In this document: positions 38,816 to 50,547 of the stretch, piece by piece | Position numbering within the stretch: the first letter of the stretch is position 1 | Layout of the letters: each line of letters begins with the position of its first letter | Source of the DNA: Otis tarda | Lineage: Eukaryota > Chordata > Aves > Otidiformes > Otididae | Direction of reading: 5' to 3' | NCBI GenBank assembly: GCA_026413225.1 | Contig: CM048552.1 | Location: forward strand, 163,382,053 to 163,446,052 | Length of the DNA: 64,000 nucleotides | Notes under the pieces: generated by a model | The model's input: the letters and a program-made list of their open reading frames with translations, nothing else | Database searches by the model: none | Told to the model about the DNA's origin: nothing | Translations under genes and position numbers: made by a program

Positions 38816-40670
38816 GTGAGATGCCAACACATCATATGAGTACTCCATGCATGACACAGAAGTGGGAATAGGTGGTGAAAGATGAAAAATGCCAAAAATA
38901 AGCAAATATTGACTGAAGATTTTATATCCTGAAACCATAGTCTTATCTGATTGTGAGAACTATCTCTAATCTCTCAGAGCAAAAAAAAAAAATGACCCAG
39001 ATTACTTTAAACAATTGAAACAAAGTTGAGTTTTGATAGCTTGTTTTTTGACTGAAAGACGTTGTGGAGACATGAAAGTGCTTCAGCTCTCACATATGAG
39101 GCATGGAGGGAGAAGACAGGCAGTGACGAGCAACTGGAGGATGATAGAGTATGAAAAATTAGTTATCCAGGAGAAGTTACATAATGACACACATATATGA
39201 ATTGATATTCACTTTCAGTTTGTGTGACATTTGAATAGTTATATTCAGGTTAAGAAAAACAAATTAAAAAGCACTATGTTTCTAAGATTCACAATGTTAA
39301 TGTCTTGAATCTCACCTGTTTCATAAGGTCTCTGCCCGATAGAAAGTTTGTAGCTGAAAATATAATGAATACCTAGCTAAGACATTTATTTCAGTTTGGT
39401 GTATCTTGAATAAACCATATTAATCAGTTTACCACAGTATTAACAGTTTAGAATATTTGAATACATTTTTCAGTTTCCAGGTCATCTTCAAAATACAATT
39501 CTCATGTGAGAAAGAATTTTCAGTACAGTTACTGAATCACAAGTAATGTAGTGGCATATCAGAAAATCAAGACTAAAGTGTGAAATTACCATTAGTCTTT
39601 TGATTAGCAAGTATAAGAATTTTCCACATTTGGCAAAAGAGTAGTGAAGGTCAGAGCAGAAATAAAAGAGACAGCAGTGCAGTATGCCAACCAAGGTATT
39701 TTTGGCTCCATACGATGCAACAAATTATTTATTCATGTAATATTTCCTGACTATTTAATTCTCTGATTCTTTTCCTCTCCCCTTGATTCAGATAACTGAG
39801 AGTAATAACATTAACACATAGCAGGAATAACACATCAACGTGTTTCAGTTATAACTGTCTTGATTGTTTCACGCTCTGTACTGCAATTAAATAGTAGTCT
39901 CTGTGTTTATTTTCTGAGTAGAACAAAATAAACACGAATTATACAATTCAAGGGATACACTTGTTACTACTTTAATAAATAAATTTCTGTTTTAAAAAAA
40001 AACATTTTCAATCAAAATGTTTTTAGGATTTAGAAGGATAGTTTCAGCTAGAATAACTGGCATCTGTGAAGCTTGTTTTGAGTTCTCTAGTGATTGATTT
40101 TTAGTACAAAACGATGTTTTATTGAAAGTGAAACCACTTATGGGAAAATCATCATTCAAGAAGAAATTAAAATTAAAAAGTAATAGTAGTTCTAAGATTA
40201 CTAGTGTTGACAATGAACAAAAGGTCTGATGATCTATTCTATTTCTTCAAATTATAAGAATATCTATTGAAATCCATGGTCTCATATGTGAGAAGCTCAA
40301 GAAAGTAAAAAAGCAATTAGGTTTTACATTTCTTAAAAAAAAAAAAATTAGTAAGCACATAGAGAAACTAATGATAATATTTTGGCTAGCAAAGGTATAT
40401 TTCTGCTATTTTAGCAACAAATAAGAAGCCAATTGTGTGGATAGAAGTCAAAACAAACCAAAAGACAGAGAAACCTGTGAGATGTGATTTGAAGGAGGAA
40501 GCCGTCCATATACGATGATCAATGTTGGAATTTTCAGTGCAATTTCTTGGAGGAAGAAAGATGAGGGCAAGAGAGGGACAAGAACAAAGCCTTAGGCATA
40601 TCCTAACATGAAGATGAAAGAGAAAAATTACAGCATTGGCAAGAAGTACATTATATAAACATCTATATAT

Positions 40671-40716
40671 ACACATGCGCACACACTCACACGCACACAC
40701 GCACACACACACACAA
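40671..40716. repeat. CA/CG-containing microsatellite
   Basis: An (AC)n run interspersed with ACGC and TCAC units. It accounts for long frames on both strands here. Confidence 0.92.
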
Positions 40717-41269
40717 GGGAAGTTTTTATTAGTGCTGCCATTGTCTTTTAATGATTTTAGCAATTTTAGTACTGTGCCTGCACTTGTAGTACAAAGAACC
40801 CCACAATATTCTAATGAATGTTAGAAGAGCTGCAGGCTGTTATCTTTCATATACGCTGTCTATAAACTCAGTTTGTCACTGAGAATCTCAGGAATTATAT
40901 CTAATTCTTAATATTACATCATATTAAAGATCCACATTTCTGAAATTCAGGCAGACTGAGAATTTTCGCTTAGATGCATTATTATCTGGAACAAATAGAA
41001 ATCTGTAATTACAATATCCTCACCTCTTGATACAATTCATTAACTTCTGAAATGTAAAATGTGGTGCAGGTTAATATTTCTGAAGCATAAAAAAGCTTCT
41101 GACATCATAATTACTCTGTCAGAAACAACACATTGTTAGCTGTAAAAGCCAGGCAGTTGGTAATATTTTACTCCCCAAAGGGTATGCATGTCAGTGTCAA
41201 ATATATTTTATCTCCAGGTCATTTTTTTTTTAATTGAAAGTAACAAAGACAGAAGATCAGAGTTTGTAT

Positions 41270-41301
41270 AAATTATATCATAATTTATTATGATATAATT
41301 T
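41270..41301. repeat. Perfect 15-bp inverted repeat
   Basis: The 15-base arm 'aaattatatcataat' (41270-41284) and its exact reverse complement (41287-41301) are separated by two bases. No flanking element is evident. Confidence 0.9.
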
Positions 41302-41917
41302 TTCACCTCTTCCAAGTTGCTATTCTAAGTATTCTTCTTCCCTATATCATCATGAAAATGCTGTATTTTTTCCAGACCCTCATATTGCATGCTATATTAA
41401 TGCTGACATTGCTGAGGTGGTTAGGTAATAAATGCTACCTTGTGATTTCAATTTTTCTGAAGCTGTAGATCCTTAATGGGATTCTTTATTGCAGAGAAAA
41501 TTAATTCTCTTACAAGTTTCTTCAAAAAATAAAAAGGACTGTGACTAAGTGTAGTCAACTTTTTTAAAAGCGTATACCTAAGGACTAGTTAAAATTGGTA
41601 CTTAAAGACAAGTGATCTTTAGAAGGTGAAAAAAAGTATAATGGAAATTTCCAAAGTGATTATTTTATAAGCACTTGTGATTCTTAAAGTCAATTGTAAA
41701 GGCTAAAAGCAAAACACAGACAAGTAATTGGTCATTACACTCCACCAAATACTATGGAAAATGTGGCCTATGTGTTTTATATCCAGATGACAATAACTTT
41801 TACCCAGATATTATAAATTTCTAGATTTTGAGTCAGCTTGCAAAGATTCACGTAACTAAAAATATTATTTGTGGCACGTGTTAAAATAATTATTTGTGAT
41901 ATGTGTTCAAATAGTAT

Positions 41918-42728
41918 TTGTGATAGAGGAGCCAATGAGAAGAGGTGTTATGCTGGACCTCATACTCACAGAGAAGGAGGGGCTCATTGAGAATATGAAG
42001 ATCAAAGGCAGTTTTGGATGCAGTGACTGTGAGATAGTGTTCATGATCCAGAGAGCAGGGAGGAGAGTGAAAACCATGCTCACTACCCTGGACTTCAGAG
42101 AGCAGGCTTTGGCCTCTTCAAGGATATGCTTGGAAAAATCCTGTGGGATAAGGCCCTAAAGAGATGAGAGGCCCATGAAAGCTGGTAAATATTCAAGGAC
42201 CACCTCATCCAAGCTGAACAGAGCTCCATCTCAAAAAATAATAGGTCAGGCAAAAATGCCAGTAGACCTATGAGGAAGAACAAGGACATCGTGTCCAAAC
42301 TCAGACACAGAAAGGAGGATGGAAACATGGATGGACAACCTGGGCTGAATATAGAAGCATTGTGTAAGCATGCAGGGATGACTTCAGGAAAGCCAAAGCC
42401 CGAATGGAATTGAATCTGGCCAAGGATGTTGAAACGGCATCTACAAATACATAGATGGCAAAAGGAAAACTAGGGAAAATGTAGGCCCATTGCTCAATGA
42501 GACAGAGGACTTGGTTACACAGGACGTGGAAGAGGTGGAAGTACTGACTGTTTTCTTTGTCTCAGTCTTTACTACCAAGCGTGGCCTTCGGAATCACAGG
42601 TCCTAGCGACCAGAGAAAAACACTGGAGCAAGGCATACATAGCCTTGGTCAAAATGGTCATGGAGTACTTAGGTAAACAGGACATACATAGGTCCATGGG
42701 CCCTGATGAGATGCACACACAAGTGCAC
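41918..42728 (+). mobile_element. CR1 LINE fragment, endonuclease end to linker
   Basis: Plus-strand CR1 piece matching the 55-kb element from the end of the endonuclease domain (EEPMRRGVMLDLILTEKEG) through the linker to the MGPDEMH codons. The endonuclease SDH box reads SDC, losing the catalytic histidine, and the following region is broken by stops. It has neither the RT core nor a CR1 tail, which is unusual for a family that truncates at its 5' end, so a later deletion is likely. Confidence 0.88.
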
Positions 42729-42971
42729 TATCAAAGATTGTGTTCCTTGGTACATCTTTTCCTTGTCCTGAGCAGTTTTCAGGATAAAAGGTACATCTTT
42801 TTTTTTTTAAGAAAATAAAAGGAACTTATTATGCATACATTTTGAAGTGGTTTTAGTGTGATATTAAAAATATAATTGTGCAGTTTATTGACATGATAGT
42901 TTCAAAAATGATAAAACTCAAATGAGGTAGCAAACAATAACTGAGAAGTGAAAGAAATAAGAACAAAACTC

Positions 42972-43276
42972 TTTAGGAGAAACTTTTTAGCAGGGCCTGT
43001 TGTGATAGGATGAGAGGTAATGTTTTTTAAAATAGAGGGAGGTAGATTCAGACTTGATATAAGGAAAAAAACTTTTTACAATGAGGGTGGTGGAACACTG
43101 GAACAGGTTGCCTGGAGAGGTGGTTGATGCTCCATCTCTGGAAACATTCAAGGCCAGGTTGGACGGGGCTCTGAGCAAACTGATCTAGCTGGAGATGTCC
43201 CTGGTCCTTGCAGCGGGGGGTTGGACTAGATGACCTTTAAAGGTGCCTTCCAACCCTAACTATTCTATGATTCTAT
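42972..43276 (+). mobile_element. CR1 LINE, young 3' fragment
   Basis: Plus-strand CR1 from the CDRMRGN codons to the tail 'ctattctatgattctat'. It reads [23 protein letters not shown]-type sequence with a shift near 43030. It appears younger than the fragment 240 bp upstream, and the two are probably separate insertions or the flanks of a deleted one. Confidence 0.93.
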
Positions 43277-44234
43277 ACAGAGCATATAAAAGCATTAACA
43301 CTAAACGTATTCAATATTCATTAGATGTCACTTGTAGCTGACACTTGTAGTAAGTCATTTGACCTACTTGTGAGTTGGTTGTGGTGTGCCAGACAGCTAG
43401 GGCATCAACTGACCCTATATTTTACTCTCTCTGGACCCAATGCCCAGAAATTTCTGGAAATCCACTTTCAGCTATTTTCTCAGTTCATCTGTCTTTTAAA
43501 TCAATTTGTAGTTGTCTGGAAACTGTTGTCCCCTAAATCAATATTTTATTTTGTTGTTTTTTTTTTTTTTAAATGAAAGTAGATATTTAGTTTAAAAAAA
43601 AAAAAAAACAAACTTCATACAAACTTAAGATAGACTTTAGTACCTTACTCTAGGAATTCTATATGCTAGTCTTGAGAATAACAGGCTTTATAAAATAGAC
43701 AATAATTAGACCTAAGTTAGTTTGTTCTCTATTAGGCCCACTAGAAACTTGTATTCTTAATGGATGACACCGCTAGCAGTTCAACTCATTGTCTGTTTTC
43801 AATTTCTTATAAAAGTATAAATAAGTATATCATAAAATATAAGTAATGGGATAGAGGTAATATCTAATGCACTATTTACTGAATAATTGATCTGTTTAAC
43901 AGAAAAGGACATCTTTGTCTCCTGTTAAGTATTGTTAGGGTCTCTTGCATTTTCAGAAAGCTTTTATCTGAAACATACGGGTTGGTATTAAGTCAATCCT
44001 CTCTTGAAAGTCTGCCAAAAATTGCTGTGTGATTTTTTTTTTTAATACACCTCATATATTAGCTTTTTTGTCTTTTTATTGGAATTTACTTTTCAAAAAT
44101 ACTGTACATATATTTTTATAACTTATTGTTATCACATTATAACACTTTGGTGGTTCTTATAACCTTTAGTTTTGACACAAACAAAAACCCTACAAATGTC
44201 ATAGTTCTTTTATAAGATCAGATTTATACTCTTT
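43277..44234. other. Unique AT-rich interval
   Basis: No gene or repeat recognised. Homopolymer T/A runs occur at 43556-43571 and 43593-43607. Confidence 0.5.
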
Positions 44235-44804
44235 TGCGGTGGTTTAGCCCTAGTCACCACACAGTTTCCTGCTTGCTCTCCCCATCCCCAGTGGGATGTG
44301 GAAGAAAGGAAAACTCATGGGTCGAGATTAAAAGAGTTTACTGGAATAACAAAAGAAAATTACAATAATAACAGAATATAAGGATACTAAAATATACAAA
44401 ATGAACACTGCACGATTTCTCACCACTCAATGTCCCCATGACCTATACAGCCTGTCCCAAGAAACAATCACAGAAACGAAACCAAGCAGGAAGCACAGAG
44501 CAAGCGGGAGAGTGAGAGATGCACCCCCCCACCCCTCCCCCAGGTCAACCCCCACTTACATACTGAACATGACATCTATGGCATAGAATACTCGCTTTGG
44601 CCAGTTTGGGTCAACTGTTCTGGTTATATCCCTCCTACTTTCCTACACCTGCACATTAGCAAGATCTGGAAAGCCTGACAGTGTCCTTGGTCTCCTTAGC
44701 AACACCTCGTGTCATCAGCGTGTTTATCAACATTCTTCACATAAAAATCCCAAATGCATTGTCTACTGAGTGGAAAATTAACTCCATCCCTGCTAAAACC
44801 ATCA
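44235..44804 (-). mobile_element. Solo ERV LTR (same family as 28.9 kb)
   Basis: On the minus strand this reads from a decayed 5' end 'tgatggttttagcagggatg' with 'gagttaattttcc' (44780-44804) to a 3' end of '...ctagggctaaaccaccgca' (44235). It is about 570 bp, matching the length and end signatures of the LTR at 28.89-29.44 kb. Inside, 'atctcgacccatgagttttc' marks the U5 side. No internal retroviral sequence or clear target duplication was found, so it is an old solo LTR. Confidence 0.8.
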
Positions 44805-45438
44805 GGTATAAATGTAATGAGAAATGTATAGAATGCTCTGCAGATGAAAGGCAGGCAAATATGTGCCTTTTGAGTTTCTAATATAAAGCCTATTTCATTT
44901 TCCTTTACATACCTCTACAACTTCTGTTAATGTTTATTTATTTTTTTCTTTTACATTTATGATTTTATTGCCTCTACAAATTCTGTTAATGTTTACTTAT
45001 TTTTTTTCTTTTACATTTATCATTTTAATTGGGAACTGCAGAGGTCTCAAGCTTTTTTATTAGAATTCCTGAAATAATCACATCATGCTGTAATAATGGT
45101 CTCATATCTCCCTTACATAGAATTTGACCTCATCTGTATCAAATATTTCACAATCTTCTACATTAATAACATTGATTTATAGCCAAAATAACTGCTTAAA
45201 GAGATATCTATTATTTAACACAAGTTAGTAAAGTACAGCTTCAAATCAATCCATCCTTTTTTGCAATACAACTTGCATTGATTCAGAAAATTTGCTAAAT
45301 AAAATGTTAATTCTCACTTCAATAATTATTTTGTAAAGTTACTGACTAAAAATATGTTTCCCCAATTTGAATACAGCTCTGATATGCATATCAACATGGT
45401 ATATATCATTAATAACAACATCATGGAGTCCTTTTGAG
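44805..45438. other. Unique AT-rich interval with tandem duplication
   Basis: No gene recognised. It contains the 60-bp tandem duplication listed separately. Confidence 0.55.
44912..45031. repeat. 60-bp tandem duplication
   Basis: Two adjacent units of about 60 bp (44912-44970 and 44971-45031), both starting 'cctctacaa' and ending 'catttat.attttaattg', with a handful of differences. Confidence 0.88.
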
Positions 45439-45612
45439 CCATGTTGTTCTGGTTTTGTTTAGTGAGGGGGGGCCTAAGGTGGTAGATTCTGTAGGAAACT
45501 GCTATAAATTGCTCCCCTTTGTTCAGTGAACTTGGCCGGGCATAGAGCGGACCCGCTGCTGGCCAAGGCCAAGCCAATTGGTAGCAGAATGTTCCGTGAT
45601 AACACCTCTGTG

Positions 45613-45630
45613 ATAACATATTTAAGAAGG
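45613..45630 (+). promoter_or_regulatory. LTR 1 TATA region
   Basis: 'ataacatatttaagaagg' is shared in position with the other LTRs of the family (10.6, 48.6 and 50.7 kb) and is the likely U3 core promoter. Confidence 0.6.
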
Positions 45631-46401
45631 GGAAAAAAGAAAAAAAAAGAGAAGATGTGAAGCAGCTGAGCGGGGGCAGAGAGGGGGAGGCGCAGGCCTC
45701 ATGGGCCTTGCAGGCCTCACCCTCTGGCCTCTCTCCAGGCAGCCGACTGGGCCCGACTTGGTCCGGCCTAGCTGCAAGAAGTGGAGAGGAGATGAGCTAG
45801 ATGATGTGAAGAGATTCTGAGAGGCATCTGTCTTCCTGTTGTGAAGAATTTTTCTTGTGAGAGGAATAGCTGCAGACACTAAGGTCAGTTCAGAAGGAGG
45901 GGGAGGAGTAATGCGGCTCCTGGCCAAGATTCCCCTGCAGCCTGTGGTGATAACCATGGTGGAGCAGGTTGTCCCCCTGCAGTCCATGGAAGTCCATGGA
46001 GGAGCAGAGATCCACCTGCAGCCCGTGGAGGACCCCACGCCGGAGCAGGTGGATGCCTGAAGGGTGCTGTGGCCCACAGAGGCCCCGCTGGGACAGCCGT
46101 TCTGGAGAGAATGCACCCCGTGGAAGAGATGACCCACACTGGAGCAGTTTCATGAAGGACTGTGGTGTGTGGGTAGGACCCCACAATGGACTCCACAGGG
46201 GAGGAATGTGAGGAGTTGTTCCATCTACGATGAAGCAGTGGCATAAAGCAACGTGTGATGAACTGACCGCAACCCCCATTCTCTCTTCCCCCCTGTTCCG
46301 CTCGGGGGGGGAAGGTAGTAGAGATAATGTTAAGCTTGGGAAGAGGGAGGGGTGGGGGGAGGTTATCTTGTTCTCTGTCTCATTATCCTGCTGTTTGTAG
46401 T

Positions 46402-46407
46402 AATAAA
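46402..46407 (+). terminator. LTR 1 polyadenylation signal
   Basis: AATAAA in 'gtagtaataaatgaatag', conserved in LTR 2. Confidence 0.65.
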
Positions 46408-46597
46408 TGAATAGTTTTCCCCAAGTCGAGTCTGTTTTGCCCATAACGGTGACTTTAAGGATTTTCTCCCTGCCCTTATCTCAGACCTCGAGCCATTTTC
46501 CTTATATTATCTCTCCCTATTCTCTCTGAGGGTGGGGGGAGTGAGAGAGAGAGACTGCCTAGTCTGGTCCTGATTGGGGCTGAACTGCGACACATGT

Positions 46598-47914
46598 AAA
46601 GCACCTACATTGTCTGAGACACAGAAAATAATTTATAGACAGCCAATGTTAGAAACGAAAGTCATGTATCAATATATGAAATATTGGACATTATATGTCA
46701 TAAGTTATTCTGTAGTTATTACAGGATAGGAAGAACTAAAAATGCAATCAAAAACTATGAATATGAAAGGAAATGTAAAACCTTTAAGAGGAAAAAAAAA
46801 ACCAAAGCTTGATTCTGATATAACAATAGGATAATAGGAAAAAAGTCATCACATAAAATCTAGAATGCTGTGAAAAATAAATGTGAGATATCTCTTTCTG
46901 CACATGAGAAGCTGAACTGATTTTATGGGGCGGTGCAATTATACCTCAGGGTAATTTCATTATTACAAATTTGTGTTGTACCACTTAATTCTGGCAGTTA
47001 AATAATTTTCTTGTTACAGAAATTAGTTTGTTTGACACTAGGTCAGACGCCTAAAGCACAATTTATGTGCTTTCTTATTTCTTAAATAAGGCGTGCAAGA
47101 AAGGAGAGGTGGTCAACCACTGAACCTATATGGCTAAAAAGTATGCAGAATCCAAGATGGATCCCTGACCCAAACACAGTCTGGAGAAGACTGGATTGTG
47201 TCTCCTTTACGTAGGGTTCACTCTCTCTAATTTATCCTTGGACATCTAGCTGGAGAAGACCAAGTAAATTCATGCAGCTTACCAAATCCCACAGTTTTGC
47301 AATGTGGACACTCTAAAAAACAGTTCTTGAACTTACTTCCTAGTTCGCTTGTACCGATATACCTCTAAAGATATGCATGGAAGAAGGTGTCTGACGAAGT
47401 CAAACCATAAGAAGCCTTAAACACAGCATTTTGTCTTAAATCTTAAATATTTTATAGGGTTTACCTAGTTAAATGAAAGTATGGGGAAGAATTGTCTCTC
47501 TCATCCTAGTAAGTCTCACACTTTTTTGACCACTAGTTCTGGCTGTTTGGCTGTTGCAGTCTTAAGTTTTATTTCTGAAAGTTGAGGAATCACACTGGTC
47601 TAACATAGGCCAAAAGGAACACATACTTTTTATCAAAAGGTAATTGATTGTATATATATATTTAGGGTAGAGATTAGATCCCGCCTTTTGCCACAAAGTG
47701 TTGTATGTTTATAACTATATACTCAAGAATTACTTATACACAGTATGTTGCATACCACATACTGTATATACTGTGTACACTTTTCTGTTACATATACTAT
47801 ATGTTATATATATTAGTCTTTCTTTTCCAGTTTGGACCAATGTTTCTTTAATAATCTTACACCAAACATAATAGTAAAGGAAAGGAATTGAAAGCACTTT
47901 CAACTGAAGTGGCA
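46598..47914. other. Unique interval between LTR 1 and an old CR1
   Basis: No gene, retroviral internal region or repeat recognised. This argues against LTR 1 and LTR 2 being the two ends of one provirus. Confidence 0.6.
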
Positions 47915-48451
47915 GAGTCATGGAATCACAGAATGGTTGTGTTGGTAGGCACCTTTAGAGGTCATGCTGTCTACCCTCCCTGTGCAAACAGGATCACCTA
48001 GAGTAGGCTTCCCAGGACCATGTCCAGATCACTTTTGAATATCTCCAAGGATGGAAACTCCACAACTTCTCTCGTCAACCTGTGCCCGTGCTCAGTCATC
48101 TTCACAGTACAAGAGTGTTCCCTGATGTTGAGAGGGAGCCTCCTCTGTTTCATTTTGTGCCCATTGACTCCAGTCACGTCAGTGAAGACCACTGAAAAGA
48201 GACTGGCCTTTATATTCGTTGATAAGATCCCTCCTGAGCCTTCTCTTCTCCAGGCTAAACAGTGCCAGCTCTCAGCCTTTCCTGATATGAAAGGTGTTCT
48301 AATAACTTCATCATCTTCATAGCCCTTTGCTGGACTTGCCCCAGTAGCCCGTATTTCTCTTGTATTGGGAAGCCCAGATCTTGAACCAGCACTCCAGATG
48401 CGGCTTTATCAGTGATGAGCTGAGAGGAAGGATTACTTCCCTCAACCTTCG
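47915..48451 (-). mobile_element. CR1 LINE, old copy, part 1
   Basis: Minus-strand CR1 tail ('tcatggaatcacagaatgg') and C-terminal coding region, highly diverged. The part around 48230-48290 is still recognisable as the [10 protein letters not shown] segment in reverse. It breaks at 48451 in the REVILPL segment, where LTR 2 begins, and resumes at 49592. Confidence 0.85.
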
Positions 48452-48617
48452 TGTCGTGGTTTTGTTAGTGAAAGGGGGCCTAAGGTGGTAGCTTCTGTAG
48501 GAAACTGCTAGAAGTCGCTCCCCTTTGTTCAGTGGATTCGGCCTGGCCTAGGGCAGACCTGCTGCTGGCCAAGGCTGAGCCGATTGGTAGCAGAATGTTC
48601 TGTGATAACGCCTCTGC

Positions 48618-48634
48618 GATAACATATTTAAGTA
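48618..48634 (+). promoter_or_regulatory. LTR 2 TATA region
   Basis: 'gataacatatttaagtag' equivalent of the LTR 1 TATA region. Confidence 0.58.
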
Positions 48635-49402
48635 GGGGAAAACAGAAAAAAAAAAAGAGGAGAGAAGATGTGAAGAAGCTGAGTGGGGGCAGAGGCGCAG
48701 AGGGGGAGGTGCAGGCCTCATGGGCCTTGCATGCCTCACCCTCTGGCCTCTCGCCAGGCAGCCGACTGGGCCCAACTCGGTCCGGCCTGGCTGCAAGAAG
48801 TGGAGAGGAGATGAGAAGTGAATAAGATGTAAAAAAGATCCTGAGAGACATCTACCAGCCTGTTGTGAGGAACGGCTGCAGACGCCAAGGTCAGTGAAGG
48901 AGGAGGGGGAGGAGTAATGCGGCTCCTGGCCAAGATTCCCCTGCAGCCTGTGGTGACGACCATGGTGGAGCAGGTTGTCCCCCTGCAGCCCAGGGAGGTC
49001 CACAGAGGAGCAAAGATCCACCTGCAGCCCGTGAAGGACCCTGTACCGGGGGAGGTGGATGCCTGAAGGCGGCTGTGGCCTGTGGAGGGCCCTCTGGGAC
49101 AGCCATTCTGGAGGGACTGCACTCCATGGAAGAGATGACCCATGCTGGAGCAGTTTCAGGAAGGACTGTGGAGTATGGGAGGGACCCCGCAACGGAGCAG
49201 GGGAGGAATGTGAGGAGTTCTTCCCCCAACCATGAAGCAGTGGCGTGAAACAACATGTGATGAACTGACTGCGACCCCCATTCCCTTTCCCCCTTGTGCC
49301 GCTCGGGAGGGGAAGGTAGTAGAGATAATGTTAAGTTTAGGAAGAGGGAGGGGTGGAGGGAGGTTATCTTGTTCTCTGTCTTATTATCCTGCTGTTTGTA
49401 GT

Positions 49403-49408
49403 AATAAA
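49403..49408 (+). terminator. LTR 2 polyadenylation signal
   Basis: AATAAA in the same context as LTR 1 ('gtagtaataaatgaatag'). Confidence 0.65.
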
Positions 49409-49591
49409 TGAATAGTTTTCCCCAAGTCGAGTCTGTTTTGCCCGTGACAGTAACTTTAAGGATTTCTCCCTGTCCTTATCTCAAACCTCGAGCCATTTTT
49501 CCTTATATTTTCTCTCCCTGTTCTCTCGGAGGGTGGGGGGAGTGAGAGAGAGACTGCGTAGTCTGGTCCTGATCGGGGCTGAACTACAACA

Positions 49592-49882
49592 CTTTGCAAC
49601 GCTCTTCCTAATGCAACAAAGTAGGCTGTTGGCGTTCTTGGCTGTAAGGGCGTACTGCTGTCTCACGGTCAGATTCTTGTCTGCTAGGAGCCTCAGATCT
49701 TCCTCTGCAAAGCTGCTTTCCAGCTAGCTGACCACCAGCTTGTCCTTGTGCCTGGAGTTATTCCTTCCCAGTGGCAAGGCTTTACATTTCATTTTCCTAA
49801 ACTTAATGTGATTCCTGTTAGCCCATTTCTACAGCTCTTCAAGTTTTTGTATCATCTGCAAATTTGCTGAGGGTGCACTACC
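49592..49882 (-). mobile_element. CR1 LINE, old copy, part 2
   Basis: Continuation of the CR1 interrupted at 48451. The 49481-49666 frame reads QQYALTAKNANSLLCCIRKSVA, the expected segment upstream of REVILPL, and the piece ends at 'aatttgctgagggtgcacta' near the FADD box codons. Together with part 1 it forms one 5'-truncated old CR1 of about 830 bp. Confidence 0.85.
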
Positions 49883-50547
49883 ACTGGTAGTACACAACAG
49901 CTGTTGTTTATAACTTGCTGGTGGAACATTTGCACCTGACTCTGTCCAGGCAGTGAAGGAGAAGAGGTAGGAAGTCAGTGTTGATTTCTTGTAGGTTGAG
50001 TGACTGATCATGCCTCTCACAGAGAGAAAGAAAAAGAGAGGAGATATTGGACTTTAAATATTAACCAATATGATCGAATTTTTTTAAACACTGGACACAG
50101 CAAGTTCAGCATCTCCTGAAGAAATTTCAGTTTTATTTAATGATTGAGTCAAAGGAGGAGAGAAAAACTAAAACTTTTATTTACTAGACTAGTACGTAAG
50201 TTGTTTTCTTGAAAACAGAAGAGTCAGGTCCAGATTTCTCTGCCAGTTAGTATTTTTTTTTTTTTCAGATAGAGTAGCATCAGAAATTTGTGAAGTGCTC
50301 AGTTGGACTTCTGCAGCATTGCATGATTAGTGCAATTCTCTGTGAGAGTAAAGTAATAATAATAAAAACTCAAAAGACTAGCTAGGAAGACTTTATGATA
50401 TTGTAGTGCAAATAGTCTAATTCATAAATCAGATATGAGTCTCAAACCCTTACAAGTTACAGCTAAGAAGTTCACAAAGTAGTGAAATCATGCAAATGAT
50501 AAGTTTAAAAATTATTTTAAATTTCTATATTGTAAATGTATGTAAGA
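49883..50547. other. Unique AT-rich interval
   Basis: No gene or repeat recognised between an old CR1 and LTR 3. Confidence 0.5.

Larger units (their letters stand above)
38035..41917. other. Unique AT-rich DNA, a CA repeat and an inverted repeat
   Basis: No gene recognised. It includes a possible old LTR 3' end (38560-38815), a CA-type microsatellite (40671-40716) and a perfect inverted repeat (41270-41301), each listed separately. Confidence 0.5.
45444..46592 (+). mobile_element. Solo ERV LTR with target duplication (LTR 1)
   Basis: A 1149-bp LTR beginning 'tgttctggttttgtttag' and ending 'gggctgaactgcgaca', thus TG...CA. It is flanked by the 5-bp direct repeat CATGT (45439-45443 and 46593-46597). 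It has a U3 TATA region, several degenerate internal units pairing 'ctgcagcc' with 'ggagcagg', and a poly(A) signal before 'cccaagtcgagtctgttttg'. No primer-binding site or gag/pol sequence accompanies it. It is closely similar to LTR 2, 3.0 kb downstream in the same orientation. Confidence 0.92.
48452..49591 (+). mobile_element. Solo ERV LTR inserted in an old CR1 (LTR 2)
   Basis: A 1140-bp LTR starting 'tgtcgtggttttgttag' and ending 'gggctgaactacaaca'. The flanks are 'cttcg' (48447-48451) and 'ctttg' (49592-49596): a 5-bp target duplication with one C-to-T change at a CpG. Structure matches LTR 1, with TATA region, internal CTGCAG/GGAGCAGG units and poly(A) signal. The surrounding sequence on both sides is one old CR1, so the LTR is younger than that CR1. 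Long frames on its minus strand (for example 48548-49192) are GC-rich artefacts. Confidence 0.93.

Noticed and set aside
40386-40763. 125-codon minus-strand frame rich in Cys and Val
   Set aside because: Driven by the CA microsatellite, which lacks stop codons; low-complexity translation.
45622-46444. Several minus-strand frames of 119-184 codons
   Set aside because: All lie antisense to LTR 1 with overlapping phases and no homologue that I recognise; same artefact as in LTR 2.
48548-49192. 214-codon minus-strand open frame
   Set aside because: It runs antisense through LTR 2. The parallel frame in LTR 1 and the overlapping frames in other phases show that it is a GC-rich composition artefact.
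45444-49591. LTR 1 and LTR 2 as the two ends of one provirus
   Set aside because: Each LTR has its own different 5-bp flank, the DNA between them shows no primer-binding site, polypurine tract or gag/pol sequence, and it includes part of an old CR1 that continues beyond LTR 2.
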